From Bacteroidota bacterium (GTDB lineage: Bacteria > Bacteroidota > Bacteroidia > Chitinophagales > Chitinophagaceae), in assembly GCA_025363385.1 (NCBI GenBank), contig JANYEA010000155.1, forward strand, positions 1 through 32,532: a stretch of 32,532 bases of DNA. The letters run 5' to 3'. The position numbers were made by a program, and so were the translations under genes. Positions within the stretch are counted from its first letter, which is position 1, and each line of letters starts with the position of its first letter. Shown here piece by piece: positions 1 to 7,387 of this stretch. Under the pieces are notes generated by a model. The model was not told the DNA's origin. It did not search any database and saw only the letters and a list, made by a program, of their open reading frames with translations.

Positions 1-1
1 T

Positions 2-142
2 TGCCTTGATTCATAAACAAACTGATTTACAGTAAGTTATGAAATGACCCATTTCAAATCGTCACCGACCTAATTTCCTACGAAACACATATATACCAAG
101 ACTTTCAAAGAACTAATAACTATTTTTACCGGACACTAGTGT
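2..142 (+). pseudogene. Possible decayed 5' part of the ATP-grasp gene
   Basis: No open frame crosses this stretch. In the same frame as the downstream gene, the codons before the TAG at 137-139 read KTFKELITIFTGH. This is where the family's ATP-grasp domain would have a 'KEL..Y' segment just before the LIQSYVDFPVEL motif. Further upstream, in another frame, FQIVTDLISYET resembles the 'F.IV.KPDIGYE' ATP-binding segment. I infer an ancestral coding region broken by at least one stop and one frameshift. The window edge hides anything further upstream, and the resemblance is by eye only. Confidence 0.4.
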
Positions 143-790
143 TTGAATATTACTTTTTTAATTCAGTCTTATGTTGACTTCCCAGTTGAATTAAGTATAT
201 TTTATTATCGCCATCCACATAGTAATAAAGGAACAATTTCTTCCATAACCTTAAAAAAATTATTAACGATAACTGGAAATGGAAAGGATACCATTAAAGA
301 GTTAATATTTAAAGATGATCGTGCATTTTTGCAGTATCAGCATTTAAAAAAGTATTCATCTTTAAATTTTGATACTGTATTAGAATATAATCAGGAAATA
401 GAAATTGTGCCTTATGGAAATCATGCATTAGGTGCTATGTTTATGAACTATAATCACTTAATTACTCCAGAGTTGATAGATATATTTGATACAATGAGCA
501 AAAAAATTGAAGGTTTCTATTTTGGCAGGTATGATTTACGTTGCAGTAGTATTGATGATTTAATGGCCGGGAAAAATATTTCAATACTGGAACTAAATGG
601 TGCTGGCGCAGAACCTGCGCATATCTATGATCCAAATTTCTCATATTGGGAGGCTCAATTTGTACTTGCAGCTCATTATAAAATGATGTATGAAGCTGCC
701 ATAGTGAATAATAAAAAAGGAATTGATTATATGACTTTCCATTCCTTTAAAAAGATTAAAAGCCTAGAAAAAAAATATAAAAGAAATTAA
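143..790 (+). CDS. ATP-grasp / D-alanine-D-alanine ligase-like protein, C-terminal part
   Basis: The 215-residue product matches only the C-terminal half of an ATP-grasp enzyme of the D-Ala-D-Ala ligase-like type found in Bacteroidota. The LIQSYVDFPVEL strand is at the very N-terminus. FGRYDLRC (about residues 127-134) and ILELNGAGAEP (about 148-158) supply the metal-binding Asp and the E-x-N pair. The N-terminal substrate and ATP-binding lobes (normally another 100 or more residues) are missing. The only available start is TTG at 143, because an in-frame TAG lies at 137-139. Upstream codons in this frame still look homologous, so this is probably a truncated remnant and not an intact enzyme. 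The stop lies 2 bp before coaBC, so it may share a transcript with it. The substrate cannot be told from sequence. Confidence 0.6.
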   Translation: MNITFLIQSYVDFPVELSIFYYRHPHSNKGTISSITLKKLLTITGNGKDTIKELIFKDDRAFLQYQHLKKYSSLNFDTVLEYNQEIEIVPYGNHALGAMFMNYNHLITPELIDIFDTMSKKIEGFYFGRYDLRCSSIDDLMAGKNISILELNGAGAEPAHIYDPNFSYWEAQFVLAAHYKMMYEAAIVNNKKGIDYMTFHSFKKIKSLEKKYKRN

Positions 791-792
791 AT

Positions 793-1980
793 ATGCCTTT
801 AAAAAATAAAAAAATATTATTGGGAGTTACTGGAAGCATTGCAGCATATAAGGCAATTCTGATTGTTCGTTTATTAATTAAGTCAGGTGCTGAAGTAAAG
901 GTTGTGATGACAAGTGCCGCAAAAAAGTTTGTTTCTCCTCTTGTACTGTCTGTTCTTTCAAAAAACAAAGTATATATTCAGTGGCATGAACAATATGAAT
1001 GGAATAATCATGTGGAACTAGGAAGATGGGCAGATGTATTCCTGATTGCACCTTTAAGCTGTAATACCCTTTCAAAAATGGTTGGCGGGGGATGTGATAA
1101 TCTTTTACTGGCAATATATTTATCAGCTGCCTGTCCGGTTGTGGTTGCACCTGCTATGGACGAAGAAATGTGGAATCATTCTTCTACTAAAAGAAATATA
1201 TGTCATCTGATAGCTGATAGTCATAAAATAATCGAAGTAAATGACGGTGAATTAGCGAGTGGAATCTTTGGTATGGGAAGAATGGCTGAGCCAGAAAGTA
1301 TCATCATCTTCTTAGAAGAAAACTATTTTCGGGAAGCTAATTTAGTAGGAAAACAAGTTTTGATTACCGCAGGTCCCACCCATGAATCAATAGACCCAGT
1401 TAGGTTTATTGGTAACAGGTCTTCAGGTAAAATGGGGTTTGCACTGGCAGAAGCATTTTATATGAAAGGAGCTAATGTTTTTTTAATTACTGGGCCTACA
1501 AAAGAGTTTCTTCGTTATAAAGGAATTGAAATGATTAAAGTTGAAAGTGCAAAGGAAATGTATCATGCATGCATTGAGTTCGAGTATGCAGATATCATTA
1601 TTATGAGTGCAGCAGTAGCAGATTATTCCCCAATAATTGTTGCAGATCAAAAAATAAAAAAGAAAACCGAAACTATACAAATTGAACTTACAAAAACAAA
1701 TGATATTTTAAAATACCTTGGATCCAAAAAGAAATCCAACCAATTCATAGCTGGCTTTGCTTTAGAAACTGAAAATGAATTAACGCATGCTACTCAAAAA
1801 CTCATTGATAAAAATGCAGATTGTATCATTCTAAATTCATTAAACGAAGTTGCAGCTGGTTTTGAAAAAAACACCAATAAAATAACTATCATCAACAAAA
1901 AAGAAACAATAACATACGAAGCTAAACTCAAAAAGGAAGTAGCTTCTGATATTGTGGATTATATATTAACACAACTCTAG
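793..1980 (+). CDS. coaBC: Bifunctional phosphopantothenoylcysteine decarboxylase / phosphopantothenate-cysteine ligase
   Basis: This is a two-domain cytoplasmic enzyme of CoA synthesis. It joins cysteine to 4'-phosphopantothenate (CoaB) and decarboxylates the product to 4'-phosphopantetheine (CoaC). The N-terminal flavoprotein domain (about 1-180) has GVTGSIAAYKA for FMN, catalytic His73 in HVELGRWAD, PAMDEEMW at 120-127 and the substrate clamp GELASGIFGMGRMAEP at 152-167. The CoaB domain (about 185-395) has GPTHESIDPVR, NRSSGKMG and MSAAVADY. The 395-residue length is typical. Two active-site positions differ from E. coli: Ser156 replaces the clamp Cys, and PAMD replaces PAMN. I recall similar variants in other Bacteroidota but could not check. 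The 3' end overlaps the convergent aminotransferase by 15 bp. Confidence 0.95.
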   Translation: MPLKNKKILLGVTGSIAAYKAILIVRLLIKSGAEVKVVMTSAAKKFVSPLVLSVLSKNKVYIQWHEQYEWNNHVELGRWADVFLIAPLSCNTLSKMVGGGCDNLLLAIYLSAACPVVVAPAMDEEMWNHSSTKRNICHLIADSHKIIEVNDGELASGIFGMGRMAEPESIIIFLEENYFREANLVGKQVLITAGPTHESIDPVRFIGNRSSGKMGFALAEAFYMKGANVFLITGPTKEFLRYKGIEMIKVESAKEMYHACIEFEYADIIIMSAAVADYSPIIVADQKIKKKTETIQIELTKTNDILKYLGSKKKSNQFIAGFALETENELTHATQKLIDKNADCIILNSLNEVAAGFEKNTNKITIINKKETITYEAKLKKEVASDIVDYILTQL

Positions 1981-3120
1981 TTCAACCAAAACAGAATATA
2001 GTTTATCCAAATCTTGTTGATTGTTAAAACCTTGTATTGAATACCTTAAATAAAAATTCCCTTCATGAGCAAGAACCGGGATCTGAATTTTATATTCTTG
2101 ATATAAAGTATTGTGTAATTTATCTGGTGAATCAATTTTAATTGGGATAGAAAATAACTGTGCAATAAAATCATTAGTAATGGTACTTAATGCACTTGTT
2201 TTCATTAAATCGCAAAATCTTTTTGCATTCGATTGAGTTAATGTTCTGCAATCATTTGCAACGGAAGTCCAATGATTTTTTTCCATAAATTCAATAGCAG
2301 CTGGAATAGTTAGAAATGCTGAGTAATCTCTAGTGCCTTGAAATTGATGATTATCTAAATAAATCGATGTGGATGGCTTGGGACTTTTATATCCCCAACT
2401 AATGATCAGTGGATCGAAGATTTGTTGCAAACTATTTTTTACATATAAAAAGGAAGATCCTTTGGGGGTTAGCATCCATTTATGACATGCACCTGTATAT
2501 ATATCTGCCCCTAAAATGCTTAAATTAATAGGTAATTGCCCTGGTGCGTGTGCACCATCTACATAAATTAAAATACCTCTTTGATTTGCAATGGCACAAA
2601 TTTCTTCTATGGGTAGTCTTAATCCTGTTGAACTAGTAATATGGCTTATGAATATGAGTTTTGTTTTGTCTGAGATTCCATTTACAAATTGAATAATAAA
2701 ATCTTCCTTACTTTCTAATGGGAAACGAATTTGAATCTTTTTATAGGTGGCACCTTTTTGTTCACAATAATATTTCCATGTTTTATCGCAGGGACCATAT
2801 TCTAAATTAGTAGTCAGTACTTCATCGCCTGCTTTGATCTGTATACTCTTTGCTATGAGATTTACTGCATAAGATGGACTAGTTACATATACTACATCAT
2901 CTGCGGAGCAGTTTAAATATTTCCCTAATGCCTGTCTTGAACTTTTTAAGTATTCAGGGCCGAGTTCATTAATAAAATAGGTAGGTTCTTCCTCTAACTC
3001 TCTTTGAAAATTTTGATAAGTATCAAAAACAGGTTTAGGGCAAGCTCCAAATGCACCAAAATTCAAATAAGTAATATCTTTTTTTAGCAGAAATTGCTCC
3101 TTTAGTAATTCCGAACCCAT
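1966..3120 (-). CDS. Class V aminotransferase, isopenicillin-N epimerase-like
   Basis: This is a 384-residue PLP-dependent fold-type I enzyme. VDGAHAPGQLP (187-197) carries the Asp and His that contact the cofactor, and GACHKWMLTPKG (210-221) carries the Schiff-base Lys214. NLEYGP near 105-110 and the overall motif order match the CefD-like branch of class V aminotransferases, whose members include isopenicillin N epimerase, cysteine desulfurase-like enzymes and kynureninase relatives. No beta-lactam synthesis genes are nearby, so the epimerase name should be read as fold only and the substrate is unknown. It starts 10 bp after the small acidic gene ending at 3131, so the two are probably cotranscribed. 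Its stop lies inside the 3' end of coaBC. Confidence 0.85.
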   Translation of the reverse strand: MGSELLKEQFLLKKDITYLNFGAFGACPKPVFDTYQNFQRELEEEPTYFINELGPEYLKSSRQALGKYLNCSADDVVYVTSPSYAVNLIAKSIQIKAGDEVLTTNLEYGPCDKTWKYYCEQKGATYKKIQIRFPLESKEDFIIQFVNGISDKTKLIFISHITSSTGLRLPIEEICAIANQRGILIYVDGAHAPGQLPINLSILGADIYTGACHKWMLTPKGSSFLYVKNSLQQIFDPLIISWGYKSPKPSTSIYLDNHQFQGTRDYSAFLTIPAAIEFMEKNHWTSVANDCRTLTQSNAKRFCDLMKTSALSTITNDFIAQLFSIPIKIDSPDKLHNTLYQEYKIQIPVLAHEGNFYLRYSIQGFNNQQDLDKLYSVLVELELC

Positions 3121-3130
3121 ATGGTTTGTT

Positions 3131-3487
3131 TTATTTTAAGAAATCCCCTTTTACACGCAATCCTGCCTCATCATCTACCACTTTTTTCATCAATTTTTTT
3201 AACCCATTAGGCAATTGATCTGACTCTTCTACTGTTAATGGTCGAATTAATTCATGAAATTCATCCTCATCATCATAATAACCCAAATAGATGTCATAAA
3301 TGCCTTTTAAATGAAGCCTGATGGAAATTTCTAGATCCTCTTCATATTGATGCATACTAATAACCGACCATTGGTCATCATCCAAAAAATCGAAGTGGAT
3401 TTCAATTGTATCCTGTGTTAATGTATACCCTAAAAATTGATCTATCAATTTTGATGTATGATTATTTAAAAGGTCTTCGTAGTTCAT
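3131..3487 (-). CDS. Hypothetical small acidic protein
   Basis: I do not recognise this 118-residue protein. It is acidic, with clusters such as FLDDDQW and YYDDEDEFHE. It has no signal peptide or membrane segment, so it should be cytoplasmic. The predicted pattern is a helix (1-20), several beta strands (20-75) and a C-terminal helix with LKKLMKKVVDDEAG. The start at 3487 is the first Met of a clean open frame. It lies upstream of, and in the same direction as, the class V aminotransferase with a 10-bp gap, so it is likely the first gene of a two-gene unit. It could be a partner or regulator of that enzyme, but nothing in the sequence proves it. Confidence 0.75.
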   Translation of the reverse strand: MNYEDLLNNHTSKLIDQFLGYTLTQDTIEIHFDFLDDDQWSVISMHQYEEDLEISIRLHLKGIYDIYLGYYDDEDEFHELIRPLTVEESDQLPNGLKKLMKKVVDDEAGLRVKGDFLK

Positions 3488-3550
3488 TGCTTGATTTTAA
3501 ACAAATAAACAACATTTCAATGAGCTTTGTTAAATGTGACAAAGGTTACT

Positions 3551-3579
3551 TTGAAAGGCTGTTAGTTACAGTAAATTTG
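3551..3579 (+). promoter_or_regulatory. Bacteroidota-type sigma-A promoter for the DUF2892-like/DUF6132/trx unit
   Basis: TTG at 3551-3553, an 18-base spacer, then TAAATTTG at 3572-3579, a full match to the Bacteroidota -7 consensus TAnnTTTG. The ATG at 3585 lies only 5 bases after the -7 box, so transcription should start at or within a few bases of the start codon. Confidence 0.7.
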
Positions 3580-3584
3580 TATCT

Positions 3585-3824
3585 ATGAAAAATATCCTTG
3601 CGAATTGGAATTTTATGCGTGCAATTAGGTTAATTCTAGGAGTAATTATTTTGGTTCAGGGATTTGAAGCCAGAGAATGGATGTATGCTTTTGCTGGGAT
3701 TTTATTGGCTGGAATGGCAATCGCAAATATTGGATGTTGCGGGGTAGGAGGTTGCAATGTTCCTTCAAGAAAGACCGATAAGGAATTCATTAATAAAGAT
3801 ATTACTTATGAAGAAATTCATTAA
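3585..3824 (+). CDS. Small two-helix membrane protein, DUF2892 (YgaP-TM)-like, with cysteine motif
   Basis: This 79-residue protein has two predicted membrane helices (about 10-26 and 33-50) joined by a short charged turn, as in the DUF2892/YgaP transmembrane family often found beside rhodaneses and thioredoxins. The second helix runs into CCGVGGC (Cys51, Cys52, Cys57), a plausible redox or metal-binding site at the membrane face. A polar tail of about 20 residues follows. It is the first gene of a three-gene unit with a consensus promoter immediately upstream. Its 3' end overlaps the next gene by 17 bp, which suggests translational coupling. The family assignment rests on size, topology and context and not on a diagnostic motif. 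Confidence 0.75.
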   Translation: MKNILANWNFMRAIRLILGVIILVQGFEAREWMYAFAGILLAGMAIANIGCCGVGGCNVPSRKTDKEFINKDITYEEIH

Positions 3825-4017
3825 TGATCAAAAACTCTACTTGCTTGGTGCTTTTGCAGGTGCTGTAAGTGGTTTTTTGTATTGGAAGTTTATAGGGTGC
3901 AGCTCTGGAACTTGCATGATTACCTCATCGCCGGTGAGGAGTACCCTTTATTTTTCGATGATGGGGGCTTTGTTTTTTGGAATCTTTAAAAAAGAAAAAA
4001 ATGCAGAACAATCATAG
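3808..4017 (+). CDS. DUF6132-like small membrane protein
   Basis: This 69-residue protein has two membrane helices (about 10-28 and 46-61) separated by a loop with GCSSGTC (Cys31, Cys36) followed by ITSSP. The GCxSGxCxITSxP loop is what I remember as the signature of DUF6132 proteins of Bacteroidota. I start it at the ATG at 3808, because the longer upstream frame (from 3757) would bury most of the preceding gene. With this start it overlaps that gene by 17 bp and the thioredoxin gene downstream by 17 bp. The molecular function is unknown. The paired cysteines and position just before thioredoxin suggest a membrane thiol or sulfur-handling role. Confidence 0.75.
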   Translation: MKKFINDQKLYLLGAFAGAVSGFLYWKFIGCSSGTCMITSSPVRSTLYFSMMGALFFGIFKKEKNAEQS

Positions 4018-4309
4018 TTTTCAGGAACTGATAAATGGAGATACACCTGTTTTAGTAGACTTTTCAGCCGAATGGTGCGGACCATGTAAAATGATGGCGC
4101 CCATTTTAAAAGATGTTAAAGCAGAGGTTAATGATACTGTTAAAATCATTAAAATAGATGTTGACAAAAGTCCGCAAGCTGCAAGTGTATATCAAATACA
4201 AGGTGTACCAACACTTATATTATTTCAAAAAGGAGAAATACTTTGGAGAAAATCTGGTGTATCCAGTGCAAAAGATCTTGTAAAAATAATTACAGAAAAG
4301 GCAAAATAA
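4001..4309 (+). CDS. trxA: Thioredoxin
   Basis: A 102-residue single-domain thioredoxin. The active site WCGPCK is at 25-30 (Cys26, Cys29), the buried Asp is in LVDFSAEW (Asp20), and the cis-proline loop is GVPT (Pro70). There is no signal peptide, so it should act in the cytoplasm. I chose the ATG at 4001 over the upstream ATG at 3977 because the latter adds a basic MESLKKKK extension lying wholly inside the preceding gene. It ends a three-gene unit with two small cysteine-bearing membrane proteins, which suggests it supplies or receives electrons from them. A bidirectional terminator begins at its stop codon. Confidence 0.93.
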   Translation: MQNNHSFQELINGDTPVLVDFSAEWCGPCKMMAPILKDVKAEVNDTVKIIKIDVDKSPQAASVYQIQGVPTLILFQKGEILWRKSGVSSAKDLVKIITEKAK

Positions 4310-4338
4310 AACCCGGCATTTACCGGGTTTTATTTTTA
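4309..4338. terminator. Bidirectional rho-independent terminator between trxA and ndk
   Basis: A perfect 8-bp stem AAACCCGG (4309-4316) / CCGGGTTT (4323-4330) with a 6-base loop is flanked by TATTTTTATT on the plus side and a T-rich tract on the minus side. It lies between the convergent trxA and ndk stops and can serve both. Confidence 0.85.
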
Positions 4339-4755
4339 TTAGAATCTTTCCAATTTTGTAAAGAAAAAGTCTCCTTCAATTGTGGCATTTTCATCACTAT
4401 CACTACCATGAACTGCATTTTCTCCAATGGAAGCTGCATATAACTTACGAATAGTACCCTCAGCAGCTTGTGCTGGGTTAGTGGCTCCAATCAATTCTCT
4501 GAAATCAGCAACGGCATTCTCTTTCTCTAAAATGGCAGCAACAATTGGCCCGCTGATCATAAAATCAACCAATTCCTGAAAAAATGGACGTGCTCTGTGC
4601 ACATCATAGAATAAACCTGCTTGTTCTTCAGAAAGTTGAATCCATTTCATCGCTTTCACTTTAAATCCAGCTTTGATGATTTGGTCTAAAATTGCACCAG
4701 TGTACCCTTTTGTGGTAGCATCTGGTTTAATCATGGTAAAAGTTCTATTGCTCAT
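4339..4755 (-). CDS. ndk: Nucleoside diphosphate kinase
   Basis: This enzyme transfers the gamma-phosphate from an NTP (normally ATP) to NDPs through a phosphohistidine, balancing NTP and dNTP pools. At 138 residues it is typical in length. TMIKPDA (7-13) is the family signature near the N-terminus, [13 protein letters not shown] is the substrate-binding helix region, and [11 protein letters not shown] carries the catalytic His in the NxxHGSDS box. The open frame continues 56 codons further upstream (to 4923). That extension is not homologous to the family and overlaps the divergent nrnA gene, so I start at the ATG at 4755, where the family's [12 protein letters not shown] begins. It stands alone, convergent to trxA. 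Confidence 0.96.
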   Translation of the reverse strand: MSNRTFTMIKPDATTKGYTGAILDQIIKAGFKVKAMKWIQLSEEQAGLFYDVHRARPFFQELVDFMISGPIVAAILEKENAVADFRELIGATNPAQAAEGTIRKLYAASIGENAVHGSDSDENATIEGDFFFTKLERF

Positions 4756-4773
4756 AATTTTAAATTTCGGCTG

Positions 4774-4781
4774 CAAAACTA
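4774..4781 (-). promoter_or_regulatory. Putative -7 box for ndk
   Basis: On the minus strand TAGTTTTG matches TAnnTTTG, 18 bases before the ndk ATG. I see no clear TTG at the usual -33 spacing, so this is a weaker call. It also supports the 4755 start over the longer frame. Confidence 0.45.
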
Positions 4782-4883
4782 CGCATTTATTGGCGTTTTG
4801 AAGGATGAATTGCTTTGATTTTGTTATTTCTATTAAATTGATTTGATAGAATAAGACGGATGACGCAATTTTGCCGCCATTAT

Positions 4884-5891
4884 ATGCAAAGCATCTCTTT
4901 ATTCTATCCGCAACTCCATACACCCAGCAAGGCAGTGATTACTATGCACCAAAAGCCCGATGGTGACGCAATGGGTTCTGCTCTTGGCTTGTATCATTTT
5001 TTGGTTGCCATGGGACACCAGGTTCAAGTGATTTCTCCTACAAACTGGGCTGATTTTCTAGATTGGATGCCTGGTGTAGATAAAGTAATGGATTTTGAAA
5101 AGAATCGGGAAAAAACCAAAAAGTTGCTGGAAGAAACAGATTGGTTATTCTGCCTAGATTTCAATGTGTTACATAGAACTAAGAATCTTGAAAAATACCT
5201 GATAGAGGCAAATTGTACCAAAATTCTTATTGATCACCACGAACAACCCCAGGAAGATACATTTGATTTTGGTGTAAGTAATACCAAAAAAAGTTCTACA
5301 TGTGAAATGGTTTATGATTTTATAGTAGATTCTGGAAATGGCTCTGTACTAAACCTAGATATGGCAGAAAGTATTTATACGGGTTTAATGACAGATACTG
5401 GCTCATTTAGATTTCCAGCCACAAGTGCTTCAGTACACCGTGCGATTGCTCATTTGAAAGATTTGGGTTTAGAACATACTAAAGTGCATGAGCATTTGTA
5501 CGATAATTTTTTGGAAAACAGATTGCGTTTTATAGGATTTGCTTTAATGAATAGAATGGAAGTGCTCTATGAATTCAATACGGCTCTTATGTATATAAAG
5601 CATTCTGATTTGCATAAATATGATATCCGAACAGGTGATACGGAAGGTTTGGTGAATTATTTACTTACTATTCAGGGTATTAAATTCGGCGCTTTGGTTA
5701 TAGATAGGGATGAAGAAAGAAAATGGAGCTTTAGAAGTAAAGGTAGATTTGATGTGAATACCTTTGCACGCATGAATTTTGAAGGAGGTGGACATGTAAA
5801 TGCTTCCGGAGGCAGAAGCAGTGATAGTTTAGAAGAAACAGTTAATAAGTTTAAACAAGTAATAAAAGAGTATAAAAATCAACTAAAATAA
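4884..5891 (+). CDS. nrnA: DHH-family phosphoesterase (NrnA-like oligoribonuclease / pAp phosphatase)
   Basis: This is a DHH/DHHA1 enzyme that degrades very short RNA or dinucleotides and often 3'-phosphoadenosine 5'-phosphate; some relatives cleave cyclic-dinucleotide products. The N-terminal DHH domain shows [16 protein letters not shown] (metal-binding His and the DGD pair), LDFN, and the IDHHEQP triad motif. [12 protein letters not shown] follows. The DHHA1 domain near the C-terminus has [11 protein letters not shown], the substrate-binding glycine loop. I prefer the ATG at 4884 because [18 protein letters not shown] matches the usual family start. An ATG at 4860 in the same frame would add 8 residues. 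The FKBP lipoprotein gene begins 3 bp after the stop, so the two are cotranscribed. Confidence 0.9.
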   Translation: MQSISLFYPQLHTPSKAVITMHQKPDGDAMGSALGLYHFLVAMGHQVQVISPTNWADFLDWMPGVDKVMDFEKNREKTKKLLEETDWLFCLDFNVLHRTKNLEKYLIEANCTKILIDHHEQPQEDTFDFGVSNTKKSSTCEMVYDFIVDSGNGSVLNLDMAESIYTGLMTDTGSFRFPATSASVHRAIAHLKDLGLEHTKVHEHLYDNFLENRLRFIGFALMNRMEVLYEFNTALMYIKHSDLHKYDIRTGDTEGLVNYLLTIQGIKFGALVIDRDEERKWSFRSKGRFDVNTFARMNFEGGGHVNASGGRSSDSLEETVNKFKQVIKEYKNQLK

Positions 5892-5894
5892 AAA

Positions 5895-6833
5895 ATGAAA
5901 AACACCATCAAGCTTTTACTAGCGATTGTATTGTTTGCAAGCTGTAATCAATATGAAAAAACACCCTCAGGTCTTGCATACAAAATCATAAAAGGAACAG
6001 GCAAAGACAAATTGAAAAATGGTGATGCAATTAAACTAAATATTGAGTATAAACTGTCTTCAAAAGATTCTATTTTGAGCAGCTCTTATGGTCATATCCC
6101 TGTTTATTTTGTATTGGATACTGCACACTTAGGTAAATATAATTTTACTGAATTATTGACTTCTTCATCAGTAGGAGATAAAATTGAATTCCGTTTAAGT
6201 GTAGATACTTTGAAGAAATTAGGGATGATTGATTACAATACTATTTTCCATAAGGGCGAATTCATAAATGGTAAAGTGGATATCCTTTCTTCATTCAAAG
6301 GTCAACCTGAAATGATGGAAGATTATACCAAAGAATCAGTTGCAGAAAAAAATAAGGAAATGGAAGTTCTTTCTTCTTATGCAAAAAAGAATAATATTAA
6401 AACTGTTACCACAGCAGCAGGTGTTTTAGTTGAAGTTCAAAATGAAGGAACAGGCCCTAAAGCCGATTCAGGAATGGTAGCTGTAGTTTTATACAGAGGA
6501 ACTTTTGTAGATGGCAAAGCTGCTTTCGATTCAAATATGCTTAATGGAAAACCTACTACTGCAATGCCTTTTAAAGTTCCAATAGGTGCTGGAGCAGTTA
6601 TTAAAGGTTGGGACGAAGGTTTACGTTTATTTGGTAAAGGCGGAAAAGGACGTTTATTGGTTCCTTCTATGTTGGGTTACGGTCCACAAGGTTCGGCTCC
6701 AGTAATTCCTGCTTATGCAAATTTAATTTTTGATGTAGAAATTACTGATGTTACCGTAGCTCCTCCACCTGCACCTAAACAAGAAATGCCTATTTTACAG
6801 GGTCAGCCACAATCTAATCCACACAAACAATAA
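5895..6833 (+). CDS. FKBP-type peptidyl-prolyl isomerase lipoprotein, two FKBP domains
   Basis: This 312-residue secreted prolyl isomerase probably helps fold envelope proteins. The signal is a lipoprotein type: a hydrophobic stretch ending LFASC with lipidated Cys17. Two FKBP-like domains follow. The first (about 23-135) is divergent: it keeps the fold pattern but lacks the usual aromatic pocket. The second (about 172-286) is better preserved, with VVLYRGTFVDGKAAFDS, GAGAVIKGWDEGLRLFGKGG and LGYGPQGS ... IPAYANLIFDVEI. A proline- and glutamine-rich tail ends the protein. It follows nrnA with a 3-bp gap and is followed by a strong terminator. Confidence 0.9.
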   Translation: MKNTIKLLLAIVLFASCNQYEKTPSGLAYKIIKGTGKDKLKNGDAIKLNIEYKLSSKDSILSSSYGHIPVYFVLDTAHLGKYNFTELLTSSSVGDKIEFRLSVDTLKKLGMIDYNTIFHKGEFINGKVDILSSFKGQPEMMEDYTKESVAEKNKEMEVLSSYAKKNNIKTVTTAAGVLVEVQNEGTGPKADSGMVAVVLYRGTFVDGKAAFDSNMLNGKPTTAMPFKVPIGAGAVIKGWDEGLRLFGKGGKGRLLVPSMLGYGPQGSAPVIPAYANLIFDVEITDVTVAPPPAPKQEMPILQGQPQSNPHKQ

Positions 6834-6853
6834 GTGTAAATTCAGAATATTTT

Positions 6854-6890
6854 AAAGCCGTCTCATTAAATGAGGCGGCTTTTATTTTTA
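6854..6890 (+). terminator. Rho-independent terminator after nrnA-FKBP
   Basis: AAAGCCGTCTCA (6854-6865) pairs with TGAGGCGGCTTT (6871-6882) through one G-U wobble, with a TTAAA loop and then TTATTTTTA. It closes the nrnA-FKBP unit. Confidence 0.85.
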
Positions 6891-6923
6891 AACCTACTTC
6901 AAAGCACATATATTAGTAAAAAA

Positions 6924-7382
6924 ATGAGAAAAGCTTTACTTATCTCTATATCATTCTCGCTTTTTATATATAATAGTTCTTGTTTGGAAATGAACTCCAC
7001 AAAGAATAAAAAGGAAATTGCCAAATTGGAAATTGAGAAAACTGAATTAGCTTTTTCAAAAATGGCTGCAGATAGTGGCATAGAAGTTGCCTTTGCTTAT
7101 TATGCAAGTGAAAATGCGATTATCAAAAGACAAAATGATAGTTTGATAATGGGCATAACGGGTATTCGGAATTTTTATAAAGATCAGAAATTTAAAAAAG
7201 TAAAACTAAGTTGGAAGCCATATTTTATTGATGTTTCAGCATCTGCCGACTTAGGGTATACTTTTGGTAAATACGAATTTGTTCAAACAGATAGGAGCGG
7301 AAAGGTTACTGATTTTAAAGGCATATTTCATACCGTATGGAAAAAAACAGAAAAAGGTGAATGGAAATTTGTATGGGATTAA
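6924..7382 (+). CDS. Secreted NTF2/SnoaL-like (DUF4440-type) protein
   Basis: A 152-residue protein with an N-terminal signal (hydrophobic core about 4-16, then YNSSC with Cys20). The Cys could be lipidated, but the -3 position is poor for a lipobox. The rest fits the cone-shaped NTF2/SnoaL fold of DUF4440-type proteins: an N-terminal helix pair (ELAFSKMAADSGIEVAFAYYA), ENAIIKRQNDSLIMGITGI, then strands with SADLGYTFGKYEF and a C-terminal FHTVWKKTEKGEWKFVWD. In this family the last strand typically has the W+K..G.W+...D pattern seen here. The start at 6924 is chosen because the upstream in-frame Met (6870) lies inside the terminator. No partner is evident; it is convergent with folP with a 5-bp gap. 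Confidence 0.8.
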   Translation: MRKALLISISFSLFIYNSSCLEMNSTKNKKEIAKLEIEKTELAFSKMAADSGIEVAFAYYASENAIIKRQNDSLIMGITGIRNFYKDQKFKKVKLSWKPYFIDVSASADLGYTFGKYEFVQTDRSGKVTDFKGIFHTVWKKTEKGEWKFVWD

Positions 7383-7387
7383 CCTGT

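Noticed and set aside
2300..3120. Beta-lactam biosynthesis suggested by the CefD-like enzyme
   Set aside because: No ACV synthetase, IPNS or expandase gene is nearby; class V aminotransferases of this look are widespread with other substrates.
4756..4923. N-terminal extension of ndk by 56 codons
   Set aside because: It does not resemble the family, overlaps the divergent nrnA start, and a -7 box lies inside it.
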